In this document: positions 1 to 8,755 of the stretch, piece after piece
Position numbering within the stretch: the first letter of the stretch is position 1
How the letters are laid out: every line of letters starts with the position of its first letter
Position numbers and translations under genes: made by a program
The notes under the pieces: model-generated
Databases searched by the model: none
What the model saw: only the letters and a program-made list of their open reading frames with translations
What the model was told of the DNA's origin: nothing
Assembly (NCBI GenBank): GCA_026197075.1
Contig: JAPHQV010000025.1
Location: forward strand, 62,001 to 126,000
Reading direction: 5' to 3'
From: Gammaproteobacteria bacterium
Lineage (GTDB): Bacteria > Pseudomonadota > Gammaproteobacteria > DSM-19610
DNA length: 64,000 nucleotides

Positions 1-983
1 TGGATGGCGATACGCTGGTCGAAATTGCCCTCGGCGATGGCGCGGGTGGCCTTCACCAGGGACTGGATGGGACGGGTCAGGGTGCGGCGGCTGATGCCGA
101 TCCCCACCAGGGCTGCCAGCAACAGGATCAGGGCGGAGGCGATCAGGGCGCTGCGCACCAGTTCCTGGTAGGGCCCCCAATAGGCGGACAGGGGTCGGGC
201 CAGCAGCAGCTGGGCCGCCGTGCCACCGCCACCCGCGGTAGCCAGGATCCGATGCAGGCGGCCCACATGGGCCTTGCCCTCCACGTCGAAGCGCAATACC
301 GCGCTGTTGCCGTCGGCAGGCATGCGCCGCGCGATATCCGCCAGGCCGGGCTGGCTGCTGCCCAGCACCAGGTCGTCACGGAATACCACCACCTCGGCCT
401 GTACCAGCGAATGAATGCGTTCCACGTCCCGCTGGGCGAATTCCTCGCCCACCAACATGACCCCCAGGTGTCCGCCCAGGGGATGTTCGATGGGAATGGC
501 CACCAGGCGCAGCAGGTTGTCGTACACCATGCCATTGCCGAAGGCCGCCTCGACGCCGCCGCTGGTCAGTTGCTGTACCAGGTCCTGCAAGACCTTCGAG
601 GACAACACTTGCGGTGAGGTAAAGTGGGGTTTGCGCCCCTGTCCGACGGCACCGCCTGCGCCGTCGTCCAGGTAAATGGCCATCATGTCCACGCCGGGCC
701 GGCCATGCAGGTCTTCGAGCATGCTGCGCACCGTGTGCAAGTCGCCGGTCAGGGTCGCGGCCACCAGGCTGGGCTCGCCGCGCATGCCGCGCGCGGTGGT
801 CAACAAACGGCCAAAGGCGCTCTTCTCCGATTCCACGTAGATTTCATGGGCGCGTTCCAGGTCGGTGGCGCTGGCCTGGTGTACATGGTCGTCAAGCAGG
901 AAATAGCCGAGCAGGCTTACGCTGCACAGCACCGCCACCACCAGCAGGGTGACAAATAGCGTGTTCCGGGCCTCCAGGTTCAT
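1..983 (-). CDS. Membrane sensor protein with HAMP domain (3' part missing)
   Basis: The frame is open from an ATG at 983 to the left edge, so only the N-terminal ~327 residues are present. It begins with a hydrophobic segment (about residues 9-30), followed by a ~240-residue extracytoplasmic region. A second hydrophobic segment (about 275-295) leads into a HAMP-like stretch with a Pro-Ile-Gln motif and EGNFDQRI near the edge. This is the layout of chemoreceptors, histidine kinases and HAMP-linked nucleotide cyclases. The output domain lies outside the window, so the class cannot be decided. It starts 9 bp after the stop of the cupredoxin-like gene on the same strand, so the two are probably co-transcribed. 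The ligand is unknown. Confidence 0.75.
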   Translation of the reverse strand, partial: MNLEARNTLFVTLLVVAVLCSVSLLGYFLLDDHVHQASATDLERAHEIYVESEKSAFGRLLTTARGMRGEPSLVAATLTGDLHTVRSMLEDLHGRPGVDMMAIYLDDGAGGAVGQGRKPHFTSPQVLSSKVLQDLVQQLTSGGVEAAFGNGMVYDNLLRLVAIPIEHPLGGHLGVMLVGEEFAQRDVERIHSLVQAEVVVFRDDLVLGSSQPGLADIARRMPADGNSAVLRFDVEGKAHVGRLHRILATAGGGGTAAQLLLARPLSAYWGPYQELVRSALIASALILLLAALVGIGISRRTLTRPIQSLVKATRAIAEGNFDQRIAI

Positions 984-992
984 GGCCGCTCC

Positions 993-1712
993 TCAATCCC
1001 TGGGAAACAGTGCATCGATCCGTCCCTCCATGGGCGCGGCCTGGCGCTGCTGGCCTGCCGCGCCGCCACCGCGGGTATCCAGCTCGATCCGCAAGGGTGG
1101 AGGCTCTGTCATGGCCACGGTCTTGAGCAGCCGGGTCTCGGCGCCCAGGGCCGCTGCCCGCAACTGCCATTGTCCCGCCGCCAGCCCCTCGAAGCGAAAC
1201 ATCGAGCCGGGCTCCACCATGCGGAGCAGGGGGGTGGTGACCGCATCCACACGCGCGAAGCTGCGGCTGTGGATACGACAGAACAGGTGCCAGACGCCCT
1301 CGCTGGCAAGCCGGAACTCGGCCTGGGCCGCGGCACCGGTGCTGTGCTTGTCCAACACGGCCTCGATGGGCTGGGTGGCGGAAAGGGCGAAGATTTCATG
1401 GTGGACCTCATCCTGATTGAGGATCTGCAGGCTGTCGCCGACCTGCAGGGTAAGAAAGGCCGGACGCATCTGGCCGTCCTTCAGCAGCAAACGGTGCTGT
1501 CGCGCGGGGCCGCGCGGCGGCAGTGGCTGCCCCTCCAGGGGTTGCAGGCTCACACTGATGCCGCCCGTGGGTGCCACGGCAGAATCCTGGAACAACCCGG
1601 TCTGGCGCAGGTGCACCACACCCACCATCTCGGCCGCATGACCAGCAGAGGCCGCCAGCAGCATTCCTGCCAGGCAGCCCCATGTCAGTTCCCTTATTCC
1701 CGCCGTGCACAT
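993..1712 (-). CDS. Secreted cupredoxin-like protein (methylamine-utilisation-type)
   Basis: 239 residues with a signal peptide (about 1-27, ending at an Ala-rich cleavage site). The middle carries a cupredoxin-like pattern: an Asn-rich turn with His104-His105, then Cys145 and His148 in the stretch WHLFCRIHSR. This resembles a type I copper ligand set, though a downstream Met ligand is not certain. Proteins of this kind are often labelled methylamine utilisation protein because of distant similarity to Mau cupredoxins, but no methylamine dehydrogenase genes are seen. It lies directly upstream of the HAMP sensor, so a periplasmic partner or redox/copper-sensing role is possible, but this is inference. 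Confidence 0.6.
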   Translation of the reverse strand: MCTAGIRELTWGCLAGMLLAASAGHAAEMVGVVHLRQTGLFQDSAVAPTGGISVSLQPLEGQPLPPRGPARQHRLLLKDGQMRPAFLTLQVGDSLQILNQDEVHHEIFALSATQPIEAVLDKHSTGAAAQAEFRLASEGVWHLFCRIHSRSFARVDAVTTPLLRMVEPGSMFRFEGLAAGQWQLRAAALGAETRLLKTVAMTEPPPLRIELDTRGGGAAGQQRQAAPMEGRIDALFPRD

Positions 1713-1794
1713 GACGTCCGCTTTCGGTACCCTTGGGGTTTACACCTCACGCTAGCGGCGCGTGGCCCGGAAACCTGAAGCCGCGGGAGCCCCG

Positions 1795-2181
1795 ATGAAC
1801 CATCCCTCCGACAGCCTGGAAGACCTGCGCCAGCGCCTCGCCGAGTTTGCGCGCCAGCGCGACTGGGAACAATTCCATTCTCCCAAGAATCTGTCCATGG
1901 CCCTGATCGCCGAGGCCGCCGAGCTGGTGGAACACTTCCAGTGGCTCACGGAATCCCAGAGTCTCCAGCTCGACGCGGACCAGCTCGCGGCGGTACGGCT
2001 GGAGCTGGCCGACATCCTCATCTACCTGGTGCGCACCGCGGATCGCCTCGACATCGACCTGATCGCCGCGGCCCGCGACAAGATCGCCATCAACGAGCAG
2101 CGCTTCCCGGCGGCACAGGTGCGCGGCCTCGCCTCCCGAGGCAGCGAGGCCCCTTCCCGTCAAAAGTTTGACGAAAGCTGA
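1795..2181 (+). CDS. MazG-like nucleotide pyrophosphohydrolase
   Basis: 128 residues, the size of small all-alpha MazG-like/dCTPase house-cleaning enzymes that hydrolyse non-canonical or excess dNTPs to monophosphate and pyrophosphate. The metal-binding pattern is visible as E40-A-A-E43 and E70-L-A-D73, the EXXE...EXXD signature of the family. The ATG at 1795 is chosen over an in-frame GTG at 1762 because it gives the usual family start and has a GGAG about 8 bases upstream. It sits divergently from the cupredoxin gene and upstream of the PAS/GGDEF gene, with no obvious functional link. Confidence 0.85.
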   Translation: MNHPSDSLEDLRQRLAEFARQRDWEQFHSPKNLSMALIAEAAELVEHFQWLTESQSLQLDADQLAAVRLELADILIYLVRTADRLDIDLIAAARDKIAINEQRFPAAQVRGLASRGSEAPSRQKFDES

Positions 2182-2317
2182 TATCCCCGCGCCAAGTCCC
2201 CCTTTTCCCGCCTAAAGTTTCCCTGGCCGCAACCGCTAACCCGGGCATTCCAGGTGGCGACGGTGCCGCCTGCCCGCATCCCTTGCGATGCCCCCAGCGA
2301 CCCGGGAGACCCATCCG

Positions 2318-3070
2318 ATGAAGGATACCGCCGCCATTCTCGCCACCTGCCCCACCGCCCTGCTGGTGGTGGATGCCCAGGGGCATGTCCAGGCCCACAA
2401 CCCGGCCCTGCTGGCCCTGACCGGCCTGTCCGCCAGCGACCTGGCGGACCCCACGCTCGCCACGCTGCGCACCCTGGACGGTGACGCGCTGTGGACCCGC
2501 CCCGATGGCCAGGACCTGCACCTGCGGGTCCTGCACAGCCCGCTGGAGGGTGGTGGCGAGACGCTCTGGATCCAGGATCTCAGCGAATCGCAGGGGCTGC
2601 GCGAGGAATTGCGCGCCCAGTCCCTCACCGATGCGCACACGGGCCTGTTCAACACCCGTGGCGTGACCCTGGCCCTGGAACCCCAGGTGGCGCGCTCGCG
2701 GCGCTACAGCAGCCCCATGGCGGTCATCATGATGGAAGCCGGCGCGGAGCCGGCCTCCGCCGAAACCCAGCGGGTGGTGGCACGTCTGCTCAAGGATCAG
2801 CTGCGCTGGGCCGATATCATCGGCTGTAGCGAGCAGGGTGAATTCATCCTGGTCCTGCCCGAAACCAGTCGCGATGACGCCCTCAAGCTGGCGGACAAGC
2901 TCTCGGCGCACCTGCGCGGACCCGACGGGGACTCCGTCCCCGAACTGTGGCCCTGCTACGGGGTGACCGAGTGGCGCAAAAGCGACAGCGCCACCACCTT
3001 GCTGCAGCGCGCCGCATCGGCCCTGCAACAGGCACGCGACGCACAACAGGGCATGGCCGTGGCCCTGTAA
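2318..3070 (+). CDS. PAS and degenerate GGDEF domain protein
   Basis: 250 residues. The N-terminal ~90 residues look like a PAS fold (LLVVDAQGHVQAHNPALLAL). A GGDEF-family domain starts at about residue 100 with the typical DAHTGLFNTRG entry motif (105-115). The active-site loop, normally GGDEF or GGEEF, reads SEQGEF (171-176), so the two glycines and the catalytic acidic residue are not conserved and cyclase activity is unlikely. A sensory or nucleotide-binding role is more plausible. The ATG at 2318 has a GGGAGA about 10 bases upstream; an ATG at 2288 is an alternative. It ends 50 bp before cyaA on the same strand, which suggests co-expression. Confidence 0.75.
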   Translation: MKDTAAILATCPTALLVVDAQGHVQAHNPALLALTGLSASDLADPTLATLRTLDGDALWTRPDGQDLHLRVLHSPLEGGGETLWIQDLSESQGLREELRAQSLTDAHTGLFNTRGVTLALEPQVARSRRYSSPMAVIMMEAGAEPASAETQRVVARLLKDQLRWADIIGCSEQGEFILVLPETSRDDALKLADKLSAHLRGPDGDSVPELWPCYGVTEWRKSDSATTLLQRAASALQQARDAQQGMAVAL

Positions 3071-3120
3071 CCATAACGCCGGGTGGTACCGGCCATCGGA
3101 AAAGCAGCATCGACCCACGC

Positions 3121-5997
3121 ATGGCATCGCCCAAAACCGACAGCGCCCCGGCCACCCTGCCTCCCAGCGAGGACAACCTGCCTATCGACGCCCTCGAGAT
3201 CCGGGCCGTCAAGCGCCGCTTCCTCGCCCTCAACCAGGACCGGATGCGGCGCGTGCAGGAGGCCATGCGCGAGCGGCAGCGGGATTTCCTCGAACTGCTG
3301 CCCCTGCTCTACCACATCAATCACCCCATGCTGCCGGGCTTCATCTCCACCAGCACGCCCTGCGGCATCTCCGACTACACGCCGAGCAAGCGCAGCATCG
3401 ACGCCGGCCGACGCCTGGCGCAAAGCTTCAGCTACCAGCGTCGCGCCCTGCCGCGCTATGACGTCCTCGCCATCTACCTGATGGGCAGCAGCGGCACCAT
3501 TGCCTATTCGGAAAAGAGTGACTTCGACATCTGGATCTGTCATCGCCCGGAGCTGGACAGCGCCGGCCGCGAGGCCCTGCGCGCCAAGGCCGACGGCATC
3601 GAGTCCTGGGCCGAATCCCTGGGTCTGGAAGTGCACTTCTTCATCATGGACGACGCCAGTTTCCGGGAGCGGCGCCATGACGACCTGTCCACGGAAAGCA
3701 GCGGCAGTTCCCAGCACACCCTGCTGCTCGACGAGTTCTACCGCACCGGCCTGCTGGTGTGCGGCCGCTTTCCGGTCTGGTGGCTGGTGCCGCCGGAATA
3801 CGAGAAACAGTACGACGCCTATGTGAGCAAACTCCTGACGCGGCGCTTCGTACGCCCCGACGATGTGCTGGACTTCGGTGGTGTGGCGGAACTGCCCGCC
3901 GGGGAATTCTTCGGCGCCACCCTGTGGCAGCTCTACAAGGCCGTGGATTCCCCCTACAAGTCGATACTCAAGATCCTGCTCATGGAGTCCTATGCCAGCG
4001 AGTATCCCAATGTGAATTTCCTCTGCGTACGTTTCAAGCAGGAAATCCACCGGGATGCGCCCAGCCTGGATCGCCTCGATCCCTACGTGCTGATGCTCAA
4101 CGGCGTGGAGGAATACCTGCTCGATCGCGCGGAACACGAGCGCCTGGAACTGGCGCGCCGTTGTTTCTATATCAAGGTCAACGAACCCATGAGCGAGAAG
4201 GATCGGCCGCTCACCATGACCTGGCGCCGCGAAGCCATGCGCGAAATGGTCGAAGCCTGGGGCTGGTCGCCAGCCAGGCTCGTCGAACTGGACGTCCGGG
4301 AATCCTGGAAGTACCACAAGGTCAACGAGGAACGGCGCACCCTGGTGGAGGAACTCACCTGCAGCTACCGCGCCTTGTCGCGCTTCGGGCGCGAGCACCA
4401 GGACGAGATGGTGATCGACCCCGCGGACATGAACCTGCTCGGCCGCAAGCTGTACGTGGCCTTCGAGCGCAAGGCCGGCAAGGTGGAATTCGTCAACCCG
4501 GGGATCTCCCGCGACCTGACCGAGGAGCGCCTGGCCATCTTCCAGGGCAAGGCGCAGGACCAGACCGTGTGGAGCCTGTACCAGGGGGCCAGCGAAGAGG
4601 AGATGACCGGCAAGCCCCTCAAACGCAGCCACAACCTCGTCGACCTGCTGGCCTGGGCCTATTTCAATGGTCTCATCAATCCCAATGGCACCCTGGTGAG
4701 CGCGTTCCCACCCAATGGGGACCTGAATTCCTGGGAGCTGGGTTGCGTGATCGACGTCCTGCAGCAGAGCTTCCCGCGTGGCCTGCTGCGCGAGAACAAC
4801 ATGGAGGCCCTGGGCAAACCGGCGCTCACCAAGCGCGCCGCCCTGATCGTCAACCTGGCGCGCGACCCCATGGGCCATCTCACCCGCCAGGGTAAACAGC
4901 TGGTCAGCGAGCGCATCGACCCGCTCAGCTTCGGGGCCGCGGCCGAAAGCCTGGCCGTGACCTTCGACCAGATCCTGGTCAGCAGCTGGCACGAGGTGTT
5001 GACCTTCCGCCATGCCGGCGAGACCGGGCTCATGGACTGCCTGACCGAATACCTGGCCTGGCATCCCATCTCCAGTGGCACCGTTCCGGCCCATGTGGAC
5101 TGCTCCAGCTTTTCCTCCACCCGTGGACCCTTCATCGCCCGACGCGTGGAAGAGGTCTTCAACAGCGTGATCCGCTGTTTCTACGAGGAGGAATGGAAGG
5201 AAACCGCCCGCTACGCGGTACGGGTGGGGCAGCATTTCTACGTACTGCAGGCGGAAAACGATGTACCGCGCTATGAGCGCCTGGACAGTTATGGCGCCCT
5301 GATCCAGCACCTGTCACGCCCCCAGGAACAGTTCAGCCCCGTGCGCCTGGACAGCTGGCTGCTCACCGATACCCCGCTGCCGAAGTTGTACAGCGTCAAT
5401 CGCCCCGGAGTGGTGCAGCTGTTCTACCAGGTGCAGGGCAGCCGCGCCCAGGTCCACGTGCTGGATGAGAAGGGTTCCCTGTTCACCCAGAAAGTGGCCT
5501 TCCACGACGGCCTGACCTTGCTTACCCAGTTCCAGCGCTTCTTCGAGTCGGTGCATTACCGCCGCGACAGCCAGCTGGAGGAACCCGGCCACAGCGCCAG
5601 CGAATGCATGGTGGAGTACTACCAGGTGTCGCGCGACTCCCTGGGGGATTACCACCTGGACGAGCAGACCATCAATCCCTACCGGCAATCACGCAACTAC
5701 TTCGGCATCCAGGTGCTGGGCGACCTGCTGGAAAACAACCGCACCCTGTTCACCATGTACTGTGGTGAACGGGAATTCTCCACCCTGGAGCATGGCGAAC
5801 GGCTGTTCGAGGAAGTGGCGCGCCACGTGGTCAGCCAGCGCGCCAGCGGCGCCGTCTATCCCATCTACATCACCGACATCGACCTGTCGCGCAACCTGCT
5901 CGGCGCCGAGGCCGGCAGCGGCCTGCAGACGGTGCATTTCCTCAACTACAAGAAGCGCATCGAACAACACCTCAATGAGGTGATGGCGCGCTTGTAG
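3121..5997 (+). CDS. cyaA: Class I adenylate cyclase
   Basis: 958 residues, in the 850-950 range of gammaproteobacterial class I adenylate cyclases, which make cAMP from ATP in the cytoplasm. The nucleotidyltransferase signature is clear: G122-S-S-G-T126 followed by SDFDIW with the metal-binding aspartates D134 and D136. The C-terminal half is the family's regulatory region. The frame is also open further upstream, but the ATG at 3121 gives the expected N-terminus and follows the preceding stop by 50 bp. It lies about 2.6 kb before lptM-lysA, recalling the cyaA-lysA neighbourhood of pseudomonads; cyaY is not present between them. Confidence 0.95.
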   Translation: MASPKTDSAPATLPPSEDNLPIDALEIRAVKRRFLALNQDRMRRVQEAMRERQRDFLELLPLLYHINHPMLPGFISTSTPCGISDYTPSKRSIDAGRRLAQSFSYQRRALPRYDVLAIYLMGSSGTIAYSEKSDFDIWICHRPELDSAGREALRAKADGIESWAESLGLEVHFFIMDDASFRERRHDDLSTESSGSSQHTLLLDEFYRTGLLVCGRFPVWWLVPPEYEKQYDAYVSKLLTRRFVRPDDVLDFGGVAELPAGEFFGATLWQLYKAVDSPYKSILKILLMESYASEYPNVNFLCVRFKQEIHRDAPSLDRLDPYVLMLNGVEEYLLDRAEHERLELARRCFYIKVNEPMSEKDRPLTMTWRREAMREMVEAWGWSPARLVELDVRESWKYHKVNEERRTLVEELTCSYRALSRFGREHQDEMVIDPADMNLLGRKLYVAFERKAGKVEFVNPGISRDLTEERLAIFQGKAQDQTVWSLYQGASEEEMTGKPLKRSHNLVDLLAWAYFNGLINPNGTLVSAFPPNGDLNSWELGCVIDVLQQSFPRGLLRENNMEALGKPALTKRAALIVNLARDPMGHLTRQGKQLVSERIDPLSFGAAAESLAVTFDQILVSSWHEVLTFRHAGETGLMDCLTEYLAWHPISSGTVPAHVDCSSFSSTRGPFIARRVEEVFNSVIRCFYEEEWKETARYAVRVGQHFYVLQAENDVPRYERLDSYGALIQHLSRPQEQFSPVRLDSWLLTDTPLPKLYSVNRPGVVQLFYQVQGSRAQVHVLDEKGSLFTQKVAFHDGLTLLTQFQRFFESVHYRRDSQLEEPGHSASECMVEYYQVSRDSLGDYHLDEQTINPYRQSRNYFGIQVLGDLLENNRTLFTMYCGEREFSTLEHGERLFEEVARHVVSQRASGAVYPIYITDIDLSRNLLGAEAGSGLQTVHFLNYKKRIEQHLNEVMARL

Positions 5998-6015
5998 GAC
6001 AATGGGTGAGGTAGC

Positions 6016-6462
6016 CTATTCCGCCTCCCGCACCACCTCCAGCAATTCCCGCAGATCCCGTGCCCAGCGCTCGAAATAGGGCTGCAGTTCCGGTTGCGGA
6101 TACAGGCGGCTGAACTCGGCCGGGTCGTAGCTGACCAGCAGGGTCTCGTTGCCCTCCGCGAACACGGCGATCTTCAGTGGCAGGTAGGGGATCAACAGCG
6201 GGTATTTTTCCGTCACCTCGCGCAGTTCCTCGATCTTGCCGAGAAACACCACCCGGTACAGGTCCGTGGTGAACCCGGAGGCGGTCAGGCCGATGTCCAC
6301 GCGCTGCACCCGCGACAAGGTGTAGCCCTGCAACTCGATGGCCCCCTGCAGGGTGAGCATGGCTTCGGGAAAGCTCTGTGCCGAGCGCACCATGAGCAGA
6401 CCCTCGGCCTGGACCGGCAGCAGCCAGGCGAGCAGTGCCAACAGGCACACGGCCTGTTTCAT
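6016..6462 (-). CDS. Secreted DUF302 domain protein
   Basis: 148 residues with a signal peptide (about 1-19, ending VQA-E). The rest matches a DUF302 domain: early QSFPEAMLTLQGAIELQG, then a central VVFLGKIEEL segment and LLVSYDP. DUF302 function is not established. The ATG at 6462 is chosen because it opens the signal peptide; the frame is open upstream but runs through an inverted-repeat element. The next gene upstream on the same strand also ends in a DUF302 domain, so the two are probably a functional pair. Confidence 0.75.
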   Translation of the reverse strand: MKQAVCLLALLAWLLPVQAEGLLMVRSAQSFPEAMLTLQGAIELQGYTLSRVQRVDIGLTASGFTTDLYRVVFLGKIEELREVTEKYPLLIPYLPLKIAVFAEGNETLLVSYDPAEFSRLYPQPELQPYFERWARDLRELLEVVREAE

Positions 6463-6472
6463 ACCGGTTTTC

Positions 6473-6605
6473 CACCGCAAAGACGCAAAGGACGCCAAGG
6501 ATTTACAGAATCGGTACATGCCCTTTCCGGACTGCCCATGCCTGGAGATGATGATCCTGGACATGAATCCCGATTTTTCTTCGCGTCCTTTGCGTCTTTG
6601 CGGTG
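6473..6605. repeat. Long-armed inverted repeat, copy A
   Basis: Perfect 23-bp arms at 6473-6495 and 6583-6605, read as CACCGCAAAGACGCAAAG plus GACGC, and its exact complement, around an 87-bp core. It separates the two DUF302 genes. Copies B (21109-21256) and C (40578-54890, interrupted) have the same architecture and similar arms. Confidence 0.9.
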
Positions 6606-6617
6606 TAGAAATCGCCT

Positions 6618-7649
6618 TCACAGCGTGGCCTCCTCGAGCATGGCCTCGTACATGCGCGCCATTTTCTCGCAGGCCTCGTCCAGTTCACGGTTGTTGAACA
6701 GGTAGCTGAGGCGCCGCGGGTTGATGGTCATCACCCGCACCTCGCCCTCCTGCTCCACCACCGTCACCCGGCAGGGCAGGAACAGGCCCACGCGCGGATC
6801 GATCTTGAGCACGTCGTCGAGCAACTTGAAGTTACAGGAGTAGATGACGACCTGGCGTGGATCCTCCTCGCCCTCGGGCACCAGGCCGTCCTGCAGGTAC
6901 TGCTCGCGGATGAGCCGGAAATTGTAGCCGATGGCGGCGCGCTGCACGCTTTCGATGGTTTCCTTCATCCCGTAGGGGGATACCCGCACGAACACGGGGG
7001 GGTCGTCCTCCGCCTTGTGTGGCATGTCGACCTGTTCCTCGAAGGAACGGACATAGGCCACCACGGCATCGATATCCGCCTCGCTCAAGCCCTGCTCCAG
7101 GAAGGAGGTCATGGGTGTGCCTTCGCGGCCGTGCATCAGGGTGTGCTTGATCATGCCGTCGGGGGCGGCGGCCAGGAAACCGGCATTGTTCAGGGCCGGC
7201 GCGATGATGGGCAGATCGCGGGGGCGGGAGAAGGTGACCCCGGTACCGTGGCCGCCCTTGCCGTCGGCGCCATGGCAGGCGGCGCAGTGCTCGGCGAACA
7301 GGGTCTTGCCACGCTGCACGTCACCGGGGATGCGCGCGGCCATGGCATCCGGTGTCTGGGGATGCCAGCCGCGGATATGGGCAACGATGGCCTCCACCTC
7401 GGCGTCGGAGAGCCCGCTGAAGGCGGGCATTACCCGGCCGGGGCGGCCGTGGCGAATGGTCTTTTCCAGGTAGGCATCGGGCGCACCGGCCAGAAAGGCG
7501 GGCAGTGCGAGGGGCACGCCCACGCCACCGGTGCCCTCCACCCCATGACAGGCCGCGCAGTGGCGGGCATAGAGGCGGCTGCCGTCGGGTTCCGCCTGGA
7601 CCGTGGCAAGGCCCAGCAGGGCGACGAGGAATACAAGACTGCGTTTCAC
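6618..7649 (-). CDS. Periplasmic diheme cytochrome c fused to DUF302
   Basis: 343 residues. A signal peptide (1-19) is followed by two cytochrome c class I domains, each with a CAACH heme-binding motif (31-35 and 122-126) and a following methionine ligand region (VMPAF, TPMTSF). From about residue 225 to the end is a DUF302 domain. A GTG start at 7649 is preferred: it has TTGGAG 6-7 bases upstream and opens exactly at the signal peptide. The diheme part implies periplasmic electron transfer; what DUF302 adds is unknown. The downstream gene encodes a separate secreted DUF302 protein, about 155 bp away across inverted repeat A. Confidence 0.85.
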   Translation of the reverse strand: MKRSLVFLVALLGLATVQAEPDGSRLYARHCAACHGVEGTGGVGVPLALPAFLAGAPDAYLEKTIRHGRPGRVMPAFSGLSDAEVEAIVAHIRGWHPQTPDAMAARIPGDVQRGKTLFAEHCAACHGADGKGGHGTGVTFSRPRDLPIIAPALNNAGFLAAAPDGMIKHTLMHGREGTPMTSFLEQGLSEADIDAVVAYVRSFEEQVDMPHKAEDDPPVFVRVSPYGMKETIESVQRAAIGYNFRLIREQYLQDGLVPEGEEDPRQVVIYSCNFKLLDDVLKIDPRVGLFLPCRVTVVEQEGEVRVMTINPRRLSYLFNNRELDEACEKMARMYEAMLEEATL

Positions 7650-7791
7650 AGTAGCTCCAAGAGGATTGACAGCGGGTCGCTGCTCCTGCGGGTGTGTCGT
7701 GTAACCGGTTGCCACCGGTAGGAGCGGCCCCGGGAAGGTCCAGCGTGTACCCAGGCTATCCGATGTGAGATCGACCTATCATTGATATAGA

Positions 7792-8457
7792 TCATGCCAG
7801 CCGGCGCGCCAGCCAGGCGCGGATATCCGCCACCTCCTCCATGCACACGGAATGGGCCATGGGATAACCGTGCCATTCGACCTCGCAGCCCAGGTCTTCC
7901 AGCCGGTCGCGGCTGCGTGCCCCCACCGGCAGTGGGATCACCTCGTCGCGGTCACCGTGGCCGAAGAACACCGGCAGACCTTGCTGCACCGCGTCCATTT
8001 CCTCGGCCACCGTGTCCAGCAGGGGGAGGTAGGTGGACAGGGCAAGCACTCCCGCCAGGCGTTGCGGGTAGCGCAGCGCCACATGCAGGGCCACGGCACC
8101 GCCCTGGGAGAAGCCTGCCAGCACGATACGCCGGGCCGGCACGCCGCGCTCGACCTCGCGCACCACCAGGTCCGCGACACGACCCGCCGAGCGGTGCATA
8201 CCCGCCGCGTCCTGGTTCGCCGTCAGGTCCAGGCCCACGATATCGTACCAGGCGGGCATGACATAGCCCTGGTTGATGGTCACTGGCAGTTCGGGCGCAT
8301 GGGGCAATACGAAGCGCACGCCTTGCTCCACCAGTCCCAGCTCCGGCACCAGCCCCTCGAAGTCATGGCCGCTGGCGCCCAGGCCGTGCAGCCAGATGAC
8401 ACTGGCGGTGGCCGACGTGGGGGGATCGATCTCGATGGCGGGCAGGTAGTCAGTCAT
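7792..8457 (-). CDS. Carboxylesterase/phospholipase family alpha/beta hydrolase
   Basis: 221 residues, the size of the small cytosolic carboxylesterase family (YpfH/EstB type). The nucleophile elbow GFSQGG puts Ser at residue 117. The other likely triad members are an Asp in HGDRDEV (169-171) and His202 in PMAHS. The oxyanion motif LHGLGASG is at 23-30. The ATG at 8457 opens at the typical N-terminus; the frame runs much further upstream only as the shadow of lysA. It is divergent from lptM-lysA. The natural substrate is unknown. Confidence 0.85.
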   Translation of the reverse strand: MTDYLPAIEIDPPTSATASVIWLHGLGASGHDFEGLVPELGLVEQGVRFVLPHAPELPVTINQGYVMPAWYDIVGLDLTANQDAAGMHRSAGRVADLVVREVERGVPARRIVLAGFSQGGAVALHVALRYPQRLAGVLALSTYLPLLDTVAEEMDAVQQGLPVFFGHGDRDEVIPLPVGARSRDRLEDLGCEVEWHGYPMAHSVCMEEVADIRAWLARRLA

Positions 8458-8641
8458 GACCCGCAGTACACCGGTAAGCGGTGGCGAAAGCAACCCGGGA
8501 GTACCTGCATCCTTCCCCACCGACGTCATGCCGGTGAATGCCGGCATCCATGTGTATCCAGGCACGACCTGCTCCGGTTCAACCAGACATCGCCTTTGCC
8601 GTATACTGCCCCCTGTTTCACACACCCCGGAAAACCCCGAC

Positions 8642-8755
8642 ATGTCCAAGCCCTTCCCGCTGCTGGTGCTCCTGCTCTGCCTGTCCGGCTGCGGCCAGAA
8701 GGGCCCGTTATACCTGCCCGACGCCGACTCCAACGCCAGCCAGGAAACACACTGA
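8642..8755 (+). CDS. lptM: LPS translocon maturation chaperone lipoprotein LptM (YifL)
   Basis: A 37-residue lipoprotein: short hydrophobic signal, lipobox LSGC with the lipidated Cys at 17, then the family signature CGQKGPLYLP and a short acidic tail. In Enterobacteria LptM assists folding of the LptD-LptE outer membrane translocon. Its stop overlaps the first base of the lysA ATG (TGATG), so translation is probably coupled. lptM next to lysA or dapF is a well-known gammaproteobacterial arrangement. Confidence 0.9.
   Translation: MSKPFPLLVLLLCLSGCGQKGPLYLPDADSNASQETH

Noticed and set aside
2956-5310. 784-codon minus-strand open frame opposite cyaA
   Set aside because: It is the antisense shadow of a GC-rich gene; its sequence has no domain and is rich in His/Gln/Gly as such shadows are. 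The plus strand encodes an evident adenylate cyclase.
6463-6621. Extended DUF302 protein starting at 6621
   Set aside because: The extra part is translated from inverted repeat A and hides the signal peptide that starts at 6462.
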